49,873 nucleotides of DNA from Laspinema palackyanum D2a (GCA_025370845.1 JAMXFF010000036.1:27099-76971), one strand, 5' to 3'. Shown: positions 1-9,418, numbered from the stretch's first letter. Numbers and translations: made by a program. The notes: a model not told the origin generated them from the letters alone.

Positions 1-285
1 TTTCAACCGACTTGATTCTGTTAGGCGGGGGATAAATCCCCCGCCGGTTGTTGAGAATGGTGCAAGATGTCAGTTAACAACCGACTGCAAGTCTGATACC
101 GTGGGGTTTTCAGTCGGTTTCAACCGACTTGATTCTGTTAGGCGGGGGATAAATCCCCCGCCGGTTGTTGAGAATGGTGCAAGATGTCAGTTAAAAACCG
201 ACTGCAAGTCTGATACCGTGGGGTTTTCAGTCGGTTTCAACCGACTTGATTGTGTTAGGCGGGGGATAAATCCCCCGCCGGTTGT
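1..285. repeat. 117-bp tandem repeat, about 2.4 copies
   Basis: Copies begin at 1, 118 and 235, giving a period of 117 bp, and differ by only a few substitutions. Each unit contains a strong hairpin with arms GGCGGGGGAT/ATCCCCCGCC (first at 24-45) and a second palindromic module around CAGTCGGTTTCAACCGACT. The array may begin before the window edge. The same hairpin modules recur at 27823-27955, so this is a dispersed palindromic element that has been amplified here. No credible coding function is seen. Confidence 0.9.
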
Positions 286-304
286 CGCCACTTATCCCGA
301 ATTG

Positions 305-1309
305 TTAACGAGAGTGAACTGCGGGTCGGCGATTACGACGCCAGAGATTTGCTAGACCCGCTAAACCGATGAGTCCAGGTAACCCTAACAGTCCCCAATT
401 TGTGGTTCGTTCGCGGGTTCGGACTGTTTGAGTCGCTGAACGGGTTGTCCCTGGGGTCGTTGTAGTTTCGGTATTGGTACGTTCGATAATAGTGGTACTA
501 CCGGGTGTCGTCGTTGTATTCGGTGTCGTTGTACGCGGTGTCGTCGCAGGCGGTACAATCATTGTACCTCCGGGAGTTGTGTTCGGAGTTGTGCCTGGAT
601 CGGTCAGATTTGGACTGGTCGTAGTACCCGGAGTCGTACCTGGAGACATCATCCCTGGACTGGTGGTAGTACCCGGAGTCGTATCGGGTGTGGTTGTCCC
701 TGGAGTCGTACTTGGAGACATCATCCCTGGACTGGTAGTACCCGGAGTCGTACCTGGACTGGTAGTACCCGGAGTCGTATTTGGAGACATCATCCCTGGG
801 GTTGTACCTGGACTGGTAGTATCCGGAGTCGTCCCTGGGGTTGTCATATCCGGAGACATCCCTGGGGTTGTACCTGGGGTTGTACCTGGGGTTGTACCTG
901 GGGTTGCACCGGGGGTTAGAGTACCATCGGGTTGAGTCGGATCCGAGTCAAACGTGTCGGGAGTTGGGGTGCCCTCCGGTGAGGTGGTATAAGGGTCAGT
1001 GGTATAAGGGTCGGTTGTCTCAGGGGTGGTTGTCTCAAAATCCGTTGTTCCTTCTGGGTTCGTCGTTTCGGGGGGGGTTACTCCCTCCGGGTCCGTGGTA
1101 TAAGGGTCAGGATTAGTATAATAAGGGTCAGTGTTTTCTAAATCGGTGGTTCCCTCGGGATCGGTCCCGGCAGGTGCCGTGGGGGAAGTCGTTCCCATGC
1201 CATCGGGTGAGGTTTGAGCAAAACCGGGGAGATTGAATAAAGGCACAGTCAGTACACTCAATGTACAGGCACTTGCCAAAACTATTTTAGAGAGATTAAC
1301 AGGTTGCAT
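305..1309 (-). CDS. Thr/Pro-rich secreted surface protein with WGxxGxxGxxG C-terminus
   Basis: 334 residues. An N-terminal signal peptide (about residues 1-32, hydrophobic core ending in FAQ) is followed by a low-complexity body of TTPGTTP, DPYTTDP and GMMSP repeats (about 35-290). The C-terminus carries the tripartite sorting-like signal WGLLGLPGLIG, then a hydrophobic stretch and an Arg-rich tail (WRRNRRP). This matches the WGxxGxxG-type C-terminal anchor seen in exported cyanobacterial proteins. The body looks like an extended, possibly glycosylated stalk. The repeats show at DNA level as near-identical tandem units around 640-910, so copy number may vary between strains. It is a single gene between a repeat array and a 417-bp spacer. 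The export call is firm; the function is unknown. Confidence 0.8.
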   Translation of the reverse strand: MQPVNLSKIVLASACTLSVLTVPLFNLPGFAQTSPDGMGTTSPTAPAGTDPEGTTDLENTDPYYTNPDPYTTDPEGVTPPETTNPEGTTDFETTTPETTDPYTTDPYTTSPEGTPTPDTFDSDPTQPDGTLTPGATPGTTPGTTPGTTPGMSPDMTTPGTTPDTTSPGTTPGMMSPNTTPGTTSPGTTPGTTSPGMMSPSTTPGTTTPDTTPGTTTSPGMMSPGTTPGTTTSPNLTDPGTTPNTTPGGTMIVPPATTPRTTTPNTTTTPGSTTIIERTNTETTTTPGTTRSATQTVRTRERTTNWGLLGLPGLIGLAGLANLWRRNRRPAVHSR

Positions 1310-1726
1310 GGTTATGTTTTGTTGAGTTTGACTGGTAACTTAGGGTTGCTTGTTAATGGAACTGAGAACCCGTTCTCCTTCAGGGGGATGCACCACTGAA
1401 AATATAATAAGTTAGAGACTCGGGAATCTAAGGGGTAAAAACTGGGTTAGTCTTGTTTTAGAGTAAGAGATGAAATGAGGGGTTGCCAATCCTCTGTAGG
1501 CATAGTTTGATCCGGGGGAAAACTGGGGAGGGAGGAATCAGAAGAGTCCGAGGATTTTTTTCAGGAATCCCCCTGAGAATTCAGGTGCTAGGATTGCAGC
1601 GATCGCCTCAGCATTCAAGCCACTTCACACTAATTGGCTGACAGGGCGAGTTGACATCCTCCTGTGGATAGATTTAGTTTGAATCCCCGGGATGAAACGT
1701 GCCGTAGGGGGAATTGAGGGGGAGTT
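1310..1726. other. Intergenic spacer, no gene seen
   Basis: 417 bp upstream of the surface-protein gene. It must hold that gene's minus-strand promoter. It contains one HIP1 site near 1600 and no convincing ORF, RNA gene or strong hairpin. Confidence 0.5.
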
Positions 1727-3043
1727 TTAACGAGGCGATCGCCAGCGATTTAATCCCATCCAACTCATTCCGGCAAACAGTATTCCCAGGAAAATACTGG
1801 GGAAAAATATTAACCCATAATTTAATCCAATCTGAGTGGGTGTGAATTCACCGGGGGATTCGGATGGCGATATTTGGGATATCGTCTGCGTTAGAGAAAT
1901 AGTTGATGCGGTGGTGGTGCTGACTCCGATCGCCGCAGCGGCGATCGCATTTTCCAAGCGGCGATCGCGTTCTTTCATTTGAGCGCGCTTTAGCACTGCT
2001 TCTATGTCTTGTAGAGATTGTTCTCGACCCTGCAATCCCATTTTAAATCCCCGCCATTGTTGTTCCAGTTCCGCTTGATATTGGGGTGCGATATAATCTC
2101 TAAATTCAACCCAAACTTTTAAGTCACTGGTGGCAATGTCATCTTTGAGTTGCTCTTGAAGACGCTGCAACCGTTTCTCATACTCTCTTAAATGGGTGTT
2201 TAAAGCATGGCGCTGGGTTTCTAATCCTGCCACTCCCGCGCGATGTTGTGCTAAAATGAGGAGAGTTTGAGACCATTGGGATTGGAGATTTGGCAAATTT
2301 TGAAGGGCCGCCGGGGACGATCGCATGAGTTCGGGGATCTCAGGTAAAATAGCTCCAGTTCTGAAAATTCCTTGTTTTTCCAAGGCGGTTTGGATGAGTT
2401 GACTGTTGCGATAGGCAGACCCAATTTGATGGCGATTCAAAAATAACCACAACCACTCGGAATATAAGTCTGTGATTCGCTTTAATGCAGATTTTGAAGG
2501 GCAAATACAAATCATAACGCCTTCAAGCTCTGGGTCATGATTCTTCCCATTTTGAGGAGAATTCCGGACTTCAAACCATGAACAATTCAGCAATTTGCTA
2601 GGATGAAAAGCCGGAACAGATTTGGAGGGATAAAATCCTTGATAGGCGGCGTGAGCGGCTTGAAAATGAGCTGAATCTGAGCGACTGTTGACATAGCCTA
2701 AAATTAGCCAAGTTTTGCCCACATTGGCAGAAACATCAAGGGTTTGGCGAAAGCGAGATAAGAGGGTAATATCGGAGGTTTCTTCAGAATGAGGCATCAA
2801 TGCCACCATCAGACTTTGGGTATCTCCAACGCCATAGCGTAGGTAAAACCCTTGTCCATCGGGGTTGCGAAACAGATAATCGCGATCGCCGGGTTGATTC
2901 GCCTCGGGATGAATTTGGAGGCGATCGCGTAACGCATCCCAGTTGTTCCCATTTCCCCCTTCAGAACCGGGAACCTGTCGGTCATAAGCAAAGAGAAAGA
3001 GTTGAGGGTAACTTAAATAAGTTTGCACGATTGCTTGACCCAA
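1727..3043 (-). CDS. Conserved coiled-coil protein with C-terminal membrane anchor, unknown function
   Basis: 438 residues, not recognised as a named family. The N-terminal two-fifths looks globular, with many Trp/Tyr residues. Residues about 260-370 are rich in Leu, Gln, Glu and Arg in a heptad-like pattern (ETQRHALNTHLREYEKRL), suggesting a coiled coil. The final 60 residues hold one or two hydrophobic segments (around GLIFFPSIFLGILFAGMSWMG), so the protein is probably tail-anchored with its bulk in the cytoplasm. The layout resembles cyanobacterial CorA-like hypothetical proteins, but no metal-channel motif is visible. It stands alone, divergent from the hybrid kinase to its right. Confidence 0.65.
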   Translation of the reverse strand: MGQAIVQTYLSYPQLFLFAYDRQVPGSEGGNGNNWDALRDRLQIHPEANQPGDRDYLFRNPDGQGFYLRYGVGDTQSLMVALMPHSEETSDITLLSRFRQTLDVSANVGKTWLILGYVNSRSDSAHFQAAHAAYQGFYPSKSVPAFHPSKLLNCSWFEVRNSPQNGKNHDPELEGVMICICPSKSALKRITDLYSEWLWLFLNRHQIGSAYRNSQLIQTALEKQGIFRTGAILPEIPELMRSSPAALQNLPNLQSQWSQTLLILAQHRAGVAGLETQRHALNTHLREYEKRLQRLQEQLKDDIATSDLKVWVEFRDYIAPQYQAELEQQWRGFKMGLQGREQSLQDIEAVLKRAQMKERDRRLENAIAAAAIGVSTTTASTISLTQTISQISPSESPGEFTPTQIGLNYGLIFFPSIFLGILFAGMSWMGLNRWRSPR

Positions 3044-3273
3044 ATTTTAGCATAAATATTTTAAATATTAGCATAATTTGCGATAAAATTACTATGAATT
3101 AGCGCCAATTTAAAAGTCTATAGTCAAGGCAATACCCGGGCTATATTCATTAAAGTTAGAGCCTAGAAAAGCTTATTCCCCGTCTGCTTTCGGCAGAATT
3201 TGTCCAGGCAACTGCTGCAAATCTTCTAGGGGTTCCAACTGTTACAGGACTTAGGCAGATTTTGAGAATCCGA

Positions 3274-3316
3274 GCTAAATGTAGAGGCGAGCAAGGGAAT
3301 TGCCTCTACATTTAGC
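3274..3316. repeat. Perfect 15-bp inverted repeat
   Basis: Arms GCTAAATGTAGAGGC (3274-3288) and its exact reverse complement (3302-3316) flank a 13-nt loop. It lies in the spacer between divergent genes, so it is not in a usual terminator position. Outer sequences (AGGACTT / AAGTCCT) are also partly complementary, suggesting a larger palindromic repeat element. Confidence 0.75.
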
Positions 3317-3415
3317 GCTTAATCTTAAAGATTCCAGAAGTCCTGAGTTTTTTGCGGACAGGATGAGTCGAGTCGGTTTAGACTAAGGGGATTGCAAAAA
3401 ATAAATCATCCAAAT

Positions 3416-3477
3416 GTTCGTAGTAACCCCTTCAGGGGTTTCTTTAAATGATGACTCCTGAAGGAGTCACTACAAAC
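3416..3477. repeat. About 60-bp palindromic element (GTTCGTAGTAAC family)
   Basis: The ends GTTCGTAGTAAC and GTCACTACAAAC are imperfect inverted repeats, and the inside contains CCCCTTCAGGGG and CTCCTGAAGGAG hairpins. A sister copy lies at 9419-9478 and the left half is amplified at 49797-49873. The size and terminal inverted repeats resemble REP or MITE-like elements. The rest of the 3044-3771 spacer holds the inverted repeat at 3274 and an AGAAACCCGGTTTCT palindrome at 3568-3582. Confidence 0.8.
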
Positions 3478-3771
3478 GTTTTGAAGGTTTTATTTTTTGG
3501 ACTTCCCTAAGTTGGAAACCGGCGTTCTTGACAAAATGTCTGCTCATAAGTAAGTTTTTCTCGGGTCAGAAACCCGGTTTCTTCTGCTTGGGATCTCAAT
3601 CCATACCGGGGTCCTAGGAGGGTCGAGTGCCAAGTCTAGCCTCTGCTGTCCATGCTAAAATCATAAGTTCACACCCCAGAAAAATTTGGCCGTATTCGAT
3701 TGACCTGCTCCCAAACTGGCGATTCACCTGATGCCCTGGGTTCCATCATTCACCATTGACGAGAAAACTTG

Positions 3772-6700
3772 ATGAAACGCCCTATTCGGATTGATACGCT
3801 TCAATGGTTTATTGGCATTTATCTTGCTATCCGGGGAACATTGATGCTGATGTTGCCACACAAGGTCGCCAGCGATATTTTTGCTCCGTTTCAATCTTAT
3901 GTGACGGGGTTGGGCGCGTTGCAAGTGATGGTGGGCGCGGCGTTGATTGGGGTGGCGACCCTGCTACCCCTGCGGTGGAGTATCCTGGGCGCTCATCTGA
4001 TGGCGGGGGTGGTGTTGTTCCAGATTGGCATCGGATATGCCTCTGGGGGTAACTTGATGGAGGTGGTGGGGGCGTTAATCTTGGGATTGGCGCTGGCGAT
4101 CGCCCCGTTTCTAGGCAATGAGGATGAGCGTAGATATGGGCAGAGGGAGGCGCAGACTGGGGCGATCGACCTGTTTGCTGTGGCAATGGGATTGAGAATG
4201 GCGATCGAAGCGCTGCTGTTTCTCATCCTGTTGAATCCAGCATTACAGGACTCCTTGTCCCCGGTGCTGCCTTCTTACCGAATCCCCTACGCCCTCCTCT
4301 ATTTAGCGATCGCCATGAGTGTTGTAGGGGTTCAGCTTTATCCGAAAGTCCCTCGCTGGCTATTTCAAGGGGTGCATTTCTTCGCCGGGATCTTCCTTTG
4401 GACCTGGATTCTGGGGATGGGGTTTTCTCTTTGGAATGGGGTGCTCTCCTACGCGGGATTGGGAACGGCTTTGGCATTTCTCCCCGGGATTGGCAAGCGC
4501 CTGAATCGGCTCGATCCTCACTCGTTACAAACCCGAGTTGCTGTCGCATCGATTGGCATCGTTACCTTACCCCTGGTCTCTTTAACCACCCTGGTGTCCC
4601 TCCCCCAAGAGCAAGCGACCATCGATCACTCCCTGACGGTCCAGCAGTCCCTGGCAGTTGCCCTCTCTCAGGATATCGCCACCTATATCAACCTGCACAG
4701 TTCGGCGCTGATTGCCTTGGGGAATCAGCCCGGATTGGCGGAAATGGAGCCGGAACAACAGCAGGCTCTCCTCCAGGTCGTTCATAAGGCTTATCCGGAT
4801 ATTCAGGCGTTAAGCACCTTTAATGCCAATGGTCAGGAGATTGCCCGCAGCGATAATCGGCCCCTGGGTCCGCCGATTCGAGATATGGCCTTGCTTCAAG
4901 AGGTCCGCCTGAGTGATCGCCCTATTCTGAAGTTCCAGGTGGGTAGAACTTTGAATCTGCCGGTGGCATTTTTTCTGGTGCCGATCAAAAATTCTCAGGG
5001 AGAATTTGCAGGGGCTCTCTCGGGTTCGATCGCCTCGTCACGGATTACGGATCAACTCGGTCGGATGGCGGCAGATACGAATCTGAAAGCTTATCTGGTT
5101 GATAAGAAAGGAGTGGTGATTGCTCATCCGAATGTCGAGTTGGTCAATTCCTTTGCGGACTTCGCCCAAGTGCCTCCGGTGGCTGCCCTTTTGAACAGTT
5201 CTATTTCCTTGGGAAAACTCAGCTACTGGAATGGACCCGTCCGAGAATTGGTGGGGTATGCCCGAGTCCCGGATTTTGGCTGGGGTGCGATCGTGGAACG
5301 TCCGGCAGATGAAGTGTTAGGGGCCCTAAATGTTAGACGGGAGCGGGATTTTGCGGTGCTGTTGTCCGTGGCAACGGCTTCGCTGGCGATCGGGGGGTTC
5401 CTCTCTCACCGCTTGACCCACCCCCTGAGAACGCTGGCATTTGCGGCACAAGAGTTAGGCAAGGGCAATTCAATGGCGCCTCTGCCGGATAGCAATATTA
5501 CGGAACTGGCGAATTTATCCTTGGTGTTTGGGACTATGCGCGATCGCCTGGTTCGACGCACCAACGAACGCGATCGCGCTGAGGCGGAGTTACGGCAAAG
5601 TGAGGCCAAATTTCGCCGCTTGGTGGAATCCAATATTATTGGGGCGATCGTGGTGGAAATTAAAGGTCCAGTGATTGAAGCCAATGATGAATTTCTTCAG
5701 ATGATGGGCTATACTCGCACTGATTTAGCCTCGGGTAAAATCCAATGGCTGCAAATTGCTCCTCCGGAATATTTTGAGGGCGATCGCAGCATCAGTCAGG
5801 AATTACAAGAAACTGGGGCGTTCACTCCCTTTGAAATGGAATGTATCCGCGCCGATGGTCGTCGGGTTCCGGTGTTACTGGGGGCGGCCCGGTTAGAAGA
5901 AACCGAGGATAAGGCGATCGCTTTTGTCCTGGATTTGACCCAGCGCAAACAGATGGAACAAGAGCGCGAACAACTCCTCAAGCGGGAACGATCCGCCAGA
6001 GAAGATGCGGAATCCGCTAACCGAATTAAGGATGAATTTTTGGCAGTCCTCTCTCATGAATTGCGATCGCCCCTGAATCCGATTTTAGGCTGGGCCAAGT
6101 TGCTCCGTTCTCGCAAGTTTGATCAGAAAACCATTGATAAAGCCTTGGAAACCATCGAGCGTAATGCCCTCTTACAAACTCAATTAATTGAGGATTTACT
6201 CGATGTTTCTCGGATTCTGCGGGGCAAATTAACTCTGAATGTCCAACCTGTTAATTTAATCTCGACCATCACTGGGGCGCTCGAAACCGTTAGCTTGGCA
6301 GCAGAGGCGAAATCCATTCACATCGAAACTCGATTTGATAACGCCGCTAGTCCCGTCGCCGGTGATGTGATTCGCCTCCAACAAGTGCTCTGGAATCTGC
6401 TCTCTAATGCGGTGAAATTTACTCCGGCTAATGGGAAAATTGAGGTGATTTTGGGCCAGGTGGATTCAATGGCTCAGATTCAGGTCAAGGATACGGGAAA
6501 AGGCATTGCTCCCCAGTTTCTGCCTTATGTGTTTGAATATTTTCGCCAGGAAGATGGCGGGACAACGCGCTCTTTTGGGGGTCTGGGTTTGGGATTGGCG
6601 ATCGTTCGCTATATTGTGGAACAGCATGGGGGTTCGGTGATGGCAGAAAGTCCCGGTGAGGGCTTAGGGTCAACCTTTACGGTCCATTTACCCCTGATGT

Positions 6701-7155
6701 CTGTGGAACCCACTCCGGATGAGGACGATCGCCCCCCGGTGGGTCGGATGGAGAATTTACAGGGCCTGCGCGTGCTGCTGGTGGATGATGAACCCGATCT
6801 GCGGGAGTTGGCCGCTTTTACGTTGGAGGAATCTCAAGCAAAGGTGACTTCCTGCGCCACTGCTGCTGAGGCACTCATTGCCTTGAATCACAATCCCTAT
6901 GATCTGCTGGTTTGTGATATCGGAATGCCCGATATGGATGGCTATATGTTGATGCGTCAGGTGCGCTCATTTCCTCCAGAACTCGGGGGCAAAATTCCGG
7001 CGATCGCCCTCACCGCTTATGCCAGTGAACTCGATCGTCAACAAGCCCTTTTAGCCGGTTTTCAGTTACATTTATCTAAACCTATTGAGCCGGATCTGTT
7101 CATTCAGGCGATCGCTAAACTTCTCCAAACCCCTCAAGGGGTTGACTCGCAGTAG
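3772..7155 (+). CDS. Membrane hybrid sensor histidine kinase (multi-TM, Cache, PAS, HisKA, HATPase, receiver)
   Basis: 1,127 residues. About eight hydrophobic segments (1-245) form an N-terminal membrane domain that I do not recognise. A further membrane helix follows near 255, then a periplasmic Cache-like sensor (about 275-520), another helix and a HAMP-like linker, a PAS domain (about 620-725), and HisKA with SHELRSP carrying the phospho-accepting His762. The HATPase has N-box NLLSNAVKF, DTGKGI and GLGLGLAI. A C-terminal receiver has acidic DDE near 1003-1005 and phospho-acceptor Asp1049 in CDIGMPDMDG. All catalytic residues are present, so it should autophosphorylate and pass phosphate to its own receiver. 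There is no DNA-binding output, so a separate phosphotransfer partner is expected. The ATG at 3772 is preferred over an adjacent TTG. The ligand is unknown. Confidence 0.9.
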   Translation: MKRPIRIDTLQWFIGIYLAIRGTLMLMLPHKVASDIFAPFQSYVTGLGALQVMVGAALIGVATLLPLRWSILGAHLMAGVVLFQIGIGYASGGNLMEVVGALILGLALAIAPFLGNEDERRYGQREAQTGAIDLFAVAMGLRMAIEALLFLILLNPALQDSLSPVLPSYRIPYALLYLAIAMSVVGVQLYPKVPRWLFQGVHFFAGIFLWTWILGMGFSLWNGVLSYAGLGTALAFLPGIGKRLNRLDPHSLQTRVAVASIGIVTLPLVSLTTLVSLPQEQATIDHSLTVQQSLAVALSQDIATYINLHSSALIALGNQPGLAEMEPEQQQALLQVVHKAYPDIQALSTFNANGQEIARSDNRPLGPPIRDMALLQEVRLSDRPILKFQVGRTLNLPVAFFLVPIKNSQGEFAGALSGSIASSRITDQLGRMAADTNLKAYLVDKKGVVIAHPNVELVNSFADFAQVPPVAALLNSSISLGKLSYWNGPVRELVGYARVPDFGWGAIVERPADEVLGALNVRRERDFAVLLSVATASLAIGGFLSHRLTHPLRTLAFAAQELGKGNSMAPLPDSNITELANLSLVFGTMRDRLVRRTNERDRAEAELRQSEAKFRRLVESNIIGAIVVEIKGPVIEANDEFLQMMGYTRTDLASGKIQWLQIAPPEYFEGDRSISQELQETGAFTPFEMECIRADGRRVPVLLGAARLEETEDKAIAFVLDLTQRKQMEQEREQLLKRERSAREDAESANRIKDEFLAVLSHELRSPLNPILGWAKLLRSRKFDQKTIDKALETIERNALLQTQLIEDLLDVSRILRGKLTLNVQPVNLISTITGALETVSLAAEAKSIHIETRFDNAASPVAGDVIRLQQVLWNLLSNAVKFTPANGKIEVILGQVDSMAQIQVKDTGKGIAPQFLPYVFEYFRQEDGGTTRSFGGLGLGLAIVRYIVEQHGGSVMAESPGEGLGSTFTVHLPLMSVEPTPDEDDRPPVGRMENLQGLRVLLVDDEPDLRELAAFTLEESQAKVTSCATAAEALIALNHNPYDLLVCDIGMPDMDGYMLMRQVRSFPPELGGKIPAIALTAYASELDRQQALLAGFQLHLSKPIEPDLFIQAIAKLLQTPQGVDSQ

Positions 7156-7271
7156 CAAGTCGGGGCAATAGATGAATTACCCGAACCAGGGATATGGGTC
7201 ATCCTCAACATCCCTGATTCATGTCAGAAATCCAGATTCTTAACCCTTTTTTATAACACCGGGAGTTTTTG

Positions 7272-7379
7272 ATGAGTCACGATTGGCTAGTTTTTATCGC
7301 CTGTATGGGGGCGTTAATTCTCTATTTAATGTTTTCTGCTCTCACGGAAATGGGGACAAAATGGCCGGGTAAAAAATAG
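7272..7379 (+). CDS. 35-residue single-pass membrane peptide
   Basis: A short ORF reading MSHDWLVFIACMGALILY at the start and ending TKWPGKK. It has one clear transmembrane helix (about 5-24) and a positively charged C-terminus. A GGGAG ribosome-binding site sits 6-7 nt before the ATG. It lies 116 bp after the hybrid kinase, on the same strand. I do not recognise it. The size is typical of small photosynthetic or NDH-1 accessory subunits, but no such identity can be claimed from sequence. Confidence 0.5.
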   Translation: MSHDWLVFIACMGALILYLMFSALTEMGTKWPGKK

Positions 7380-7467
7380 CAAAATCCCCAGCGATCGGCT
7401 GGTCTATATTATTTCCATAATACAATTAAGTGGGAGCATCTTGCTCCCTACCCTGTCCATCGATGGA

Positions 7468-7788
7468 TTAGGATTTAACCAGACGACAAATCAGATCTCC
7501 CACTCCCTCTTCATCAAAAGAAACCCGCGTTTTATTAGCTTGAACTCGAATGCGATCGCGACAGTTGTAGCGTTCCAAAGGTTGATCTACCCCGTCAAGG
7601 CGAAGAGCAACTCGATATTCCCAATGATATTTAGCACTGCGCTCAATCCGCACAATGCAGACCGAGCGATGATCGCCCAGGGTGCGACAGACTAAGGCTT
7701 GGGCGGGAAATGCTACGCTCAAAGCTAAGATGATACTGAGGAACAGGGCTGTTGCTTTAATCCATTGTCTGGGTTGAATGCTGCTCAT
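7468..7788 (-). CDS. Small secreted protein, unknown function
   Basis: 106 residues. A classical signal peptide (Arg/Lys then ALFLSIILALSVAFPAQA, cleavage after about residue 31) precedes a mature domain of roughly 75 residues with four cysteines (in VCRTLG, SVCIV, YNCRD and LICRL). These could form two disulfides in the periplasm. Charged beta-strand-like segments dominate. The family is not recognised. It converges with the 35-residue peptide gene on its left, and the 331-bp spacer to its right holds its promoter. Confidence 0.65.
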   Translation of the reverse strand: MSSIQPRQWIKATALFLSIILALSVAFPAQALVCRTLGDHRSVCIVRIERSAKYHWEYRVALRLDGVDQPLERYNCRDRIRVQANKTRVSFDEEGVGDLICRLVKS

Positions 7789-8119
7789 ATTGTGACCTAA
7801 TTTCTGAATAAAATGGGCGGGATTGGGTCTGTCTGTTGATAAAAAGTTAGGACTCTATCCTTAGATAGAGACATAAAATATCTATTTCGTCAATAATTAG
7901 GATGGCTTAATCTATGTGATAAACTCACTTCTAATATTGCAAGTGCTGAAACGGGCGGGGGGAGGGAATTGAGGTTAGAGGCTATGGGACATCTAGTCTC
8001 CGGACTAGAGAGGGTCAAAAATATCCGAGTCAATCCCCAAACGGTGAAGCTCACTGCAATATTAGCGGAAAAGGGGAGTCATATAGTGAGATTAAACCGG
8101 AAAATGACGAGGAGAAACA
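7789..8119. other. Divergent promoter spacer, nothing specific seen
   Basis: 331 bp between the divergent secreted-protein and phospholipase-D-like genes. The stretch around 7850-7930 is AT-rich and probably holds promoters. The right end carries a GAGGAG ribosome-binding site just before 8120. No RNA gene is recognised. Confidence 0.4.
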
Positions 8120-9403
8120 ATGAATTCGGTACTGGTATGGATTCTCGGAACAATTATTGTACTGGCGATACTTCTCCTGATTTCCCTGTATATTCGCGGA
8201 ACCTTTCGCGATCGCGTAGAATACAAGGTGAAAAATCCGCCGACTCCGGGAGAACCCCGCTTTACCATCGCCCAAGCAAGCTTATCCAATTCTCTAATCA
8301 CCTCTGCTTTAATTACCGATGTTTGGAATGATTCACCCACGATTCAACAAGTCAGACTTGATGCGATCGCCAAGGCAAAACATTCTATCCATTTTGAGAC
8401 CTTTTTCATCACCCCGGGACGACGAGCCAATGACTTTGCCTCCGCCATTGCCGAGCGCGCAGCAGCGGGCGTGGAAGTTCAATTACTGGTAGATAGCTAT
8501 GGGAGTAAAAAAATTTCCGATAAATATTGGAACCGCTTAAAATCGGCCGGAGTTAAAGTGCTGTTTTTCAATCCCTTTGACTGGAAAGCTCCGGCGGATT
8601 ATGCCGGGAGAACCCACCGAAAATTACTCTCGATTGATAGTAAAGTCGCCTATATTGGGGGTGCGGGAATTTCTGATTTTTGGGATGGCGAGTCCGGTTC
8701 CGGAGAAAAAGAACCGTGGTTTGATTGTGAATTTCGTTTAGAAGGAGAGATTGTTGCGGTATTAGAAGGGGTCTTTGTTCAACATTGGACTTATGCCAGT
8801 GGGGTGTCAAATCTCGGTCCAGAAACCTTTAAAAAAGACCCGGCACAGAAGCCAATTACCCTCGTGACTCCTTCATTTAATCCCACTTACCGATTTTCTC
8901 CGATTCGCGCTTTATTTCAAACCAGTTTATTAGCCGCCCGAAAGCGAATTTGGTTAGCGAGTCCCTACTTTTTTCCGGACCTGAATTCCCGGGATTTGCT
9001 GATTGCAGCCAAAAAGAGTGGGTTGGATGTCAAAATTCTCACCACCAGTTCAGTCAGTGATAAAAAGAAGGTTTATTACGCTTCTTATGAAGGATATGGA
9101 CCCCTGTTAGCCGCAGGCATTGAAATCTATGAATATCAACCGAGCATGACCCATGCTAAGCTATTATTAATAGACGATCGCTGGATGACCACCGGAAGTG
9201 CTAATTTTGACCCTCGCAGCTTTTTCCATAACGATGAATTAGATTTTTCCACCGGGGAACCGAATGTTTTAAAAGAAGTTGAGCAAATTTTTCAACGGGG
9301 GTTTTCTAAATCCAAAGTCGCCAGTTTGGAAGATTGGCGCAAGCGATCGCTCTGGAAGCGCATGGTGGGACAAACTGTTCGCTTCTTTGAATGGCAACTC
9401 TAG
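8120..9403 (+). CDS. Phospholipase D / cardiolipin synthase-like membrane protein
   Basis: 427 residues. An N-terminal transmembrane helix (about 4-26) is followed by two PLD half-domains. The first HKD motif is THRKLLSIDS (HxKxxxxD, near residue 170) with a GGAGI turn. The second is THAKLLLIDD (near 347) followed by GSANFDPRS. Both catalytic His/Lys/Asp sets are intact, so it is expected to catalyse phosphatidyl transfer or phosphodiester cleavage at the membrane. Cardiolipin synthase is the best guess because of the membrane anchor and size, but PLD-family substrate cannot be read from motifs. A GAGGAG ribosome-binding site five bases upstream fixes the ATG. Confidence 0.85.
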   Translation: MNSVLVWILGTIIVLAILLLISLYIRGTFRDRVEYKVKNPPTPGEPRFTIAQASLSNSLITSALITDVWNDSPTIQQVRLDAIAKAKHSIHFETFFITPGRRANDFASAIAERAAAGVEVQLLVDSYGSKKISDKYWNRLKSAGVKVLFFNPFDWKAPADYAGRTHRKLLSIDSKVAYIGGAGISDFWDGESGSGEKEPWFDCEFRLEGEIVAVLEGVFVQHWTYASGVSNLGPETFKKDPAQKPITLVTPSFNPTYRFSPIRALFQTSLLAARKRIWLASPYFFPDLNSRDLLIAAKKSGLDVKILTTSSVSDKKKVYYASYEGYGPLLAAGIEIYEYQPSMTHAKLLLIDDRWMTTGSANFDPRSFFHNDELDFSTGEPNVLKEVEQIFQRGFSKSKVASLEDWRKRSLWKRMVGQTVRFFEWQL

Positions 9404-9418
9404 TGCAATTCCTGGGTG

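Noticed and set aside
101-355. Short open frame across the 117-bp repeats
   Set aside because: The reading frame follows the repeat units and hairpins, so it is a repeat artefact.
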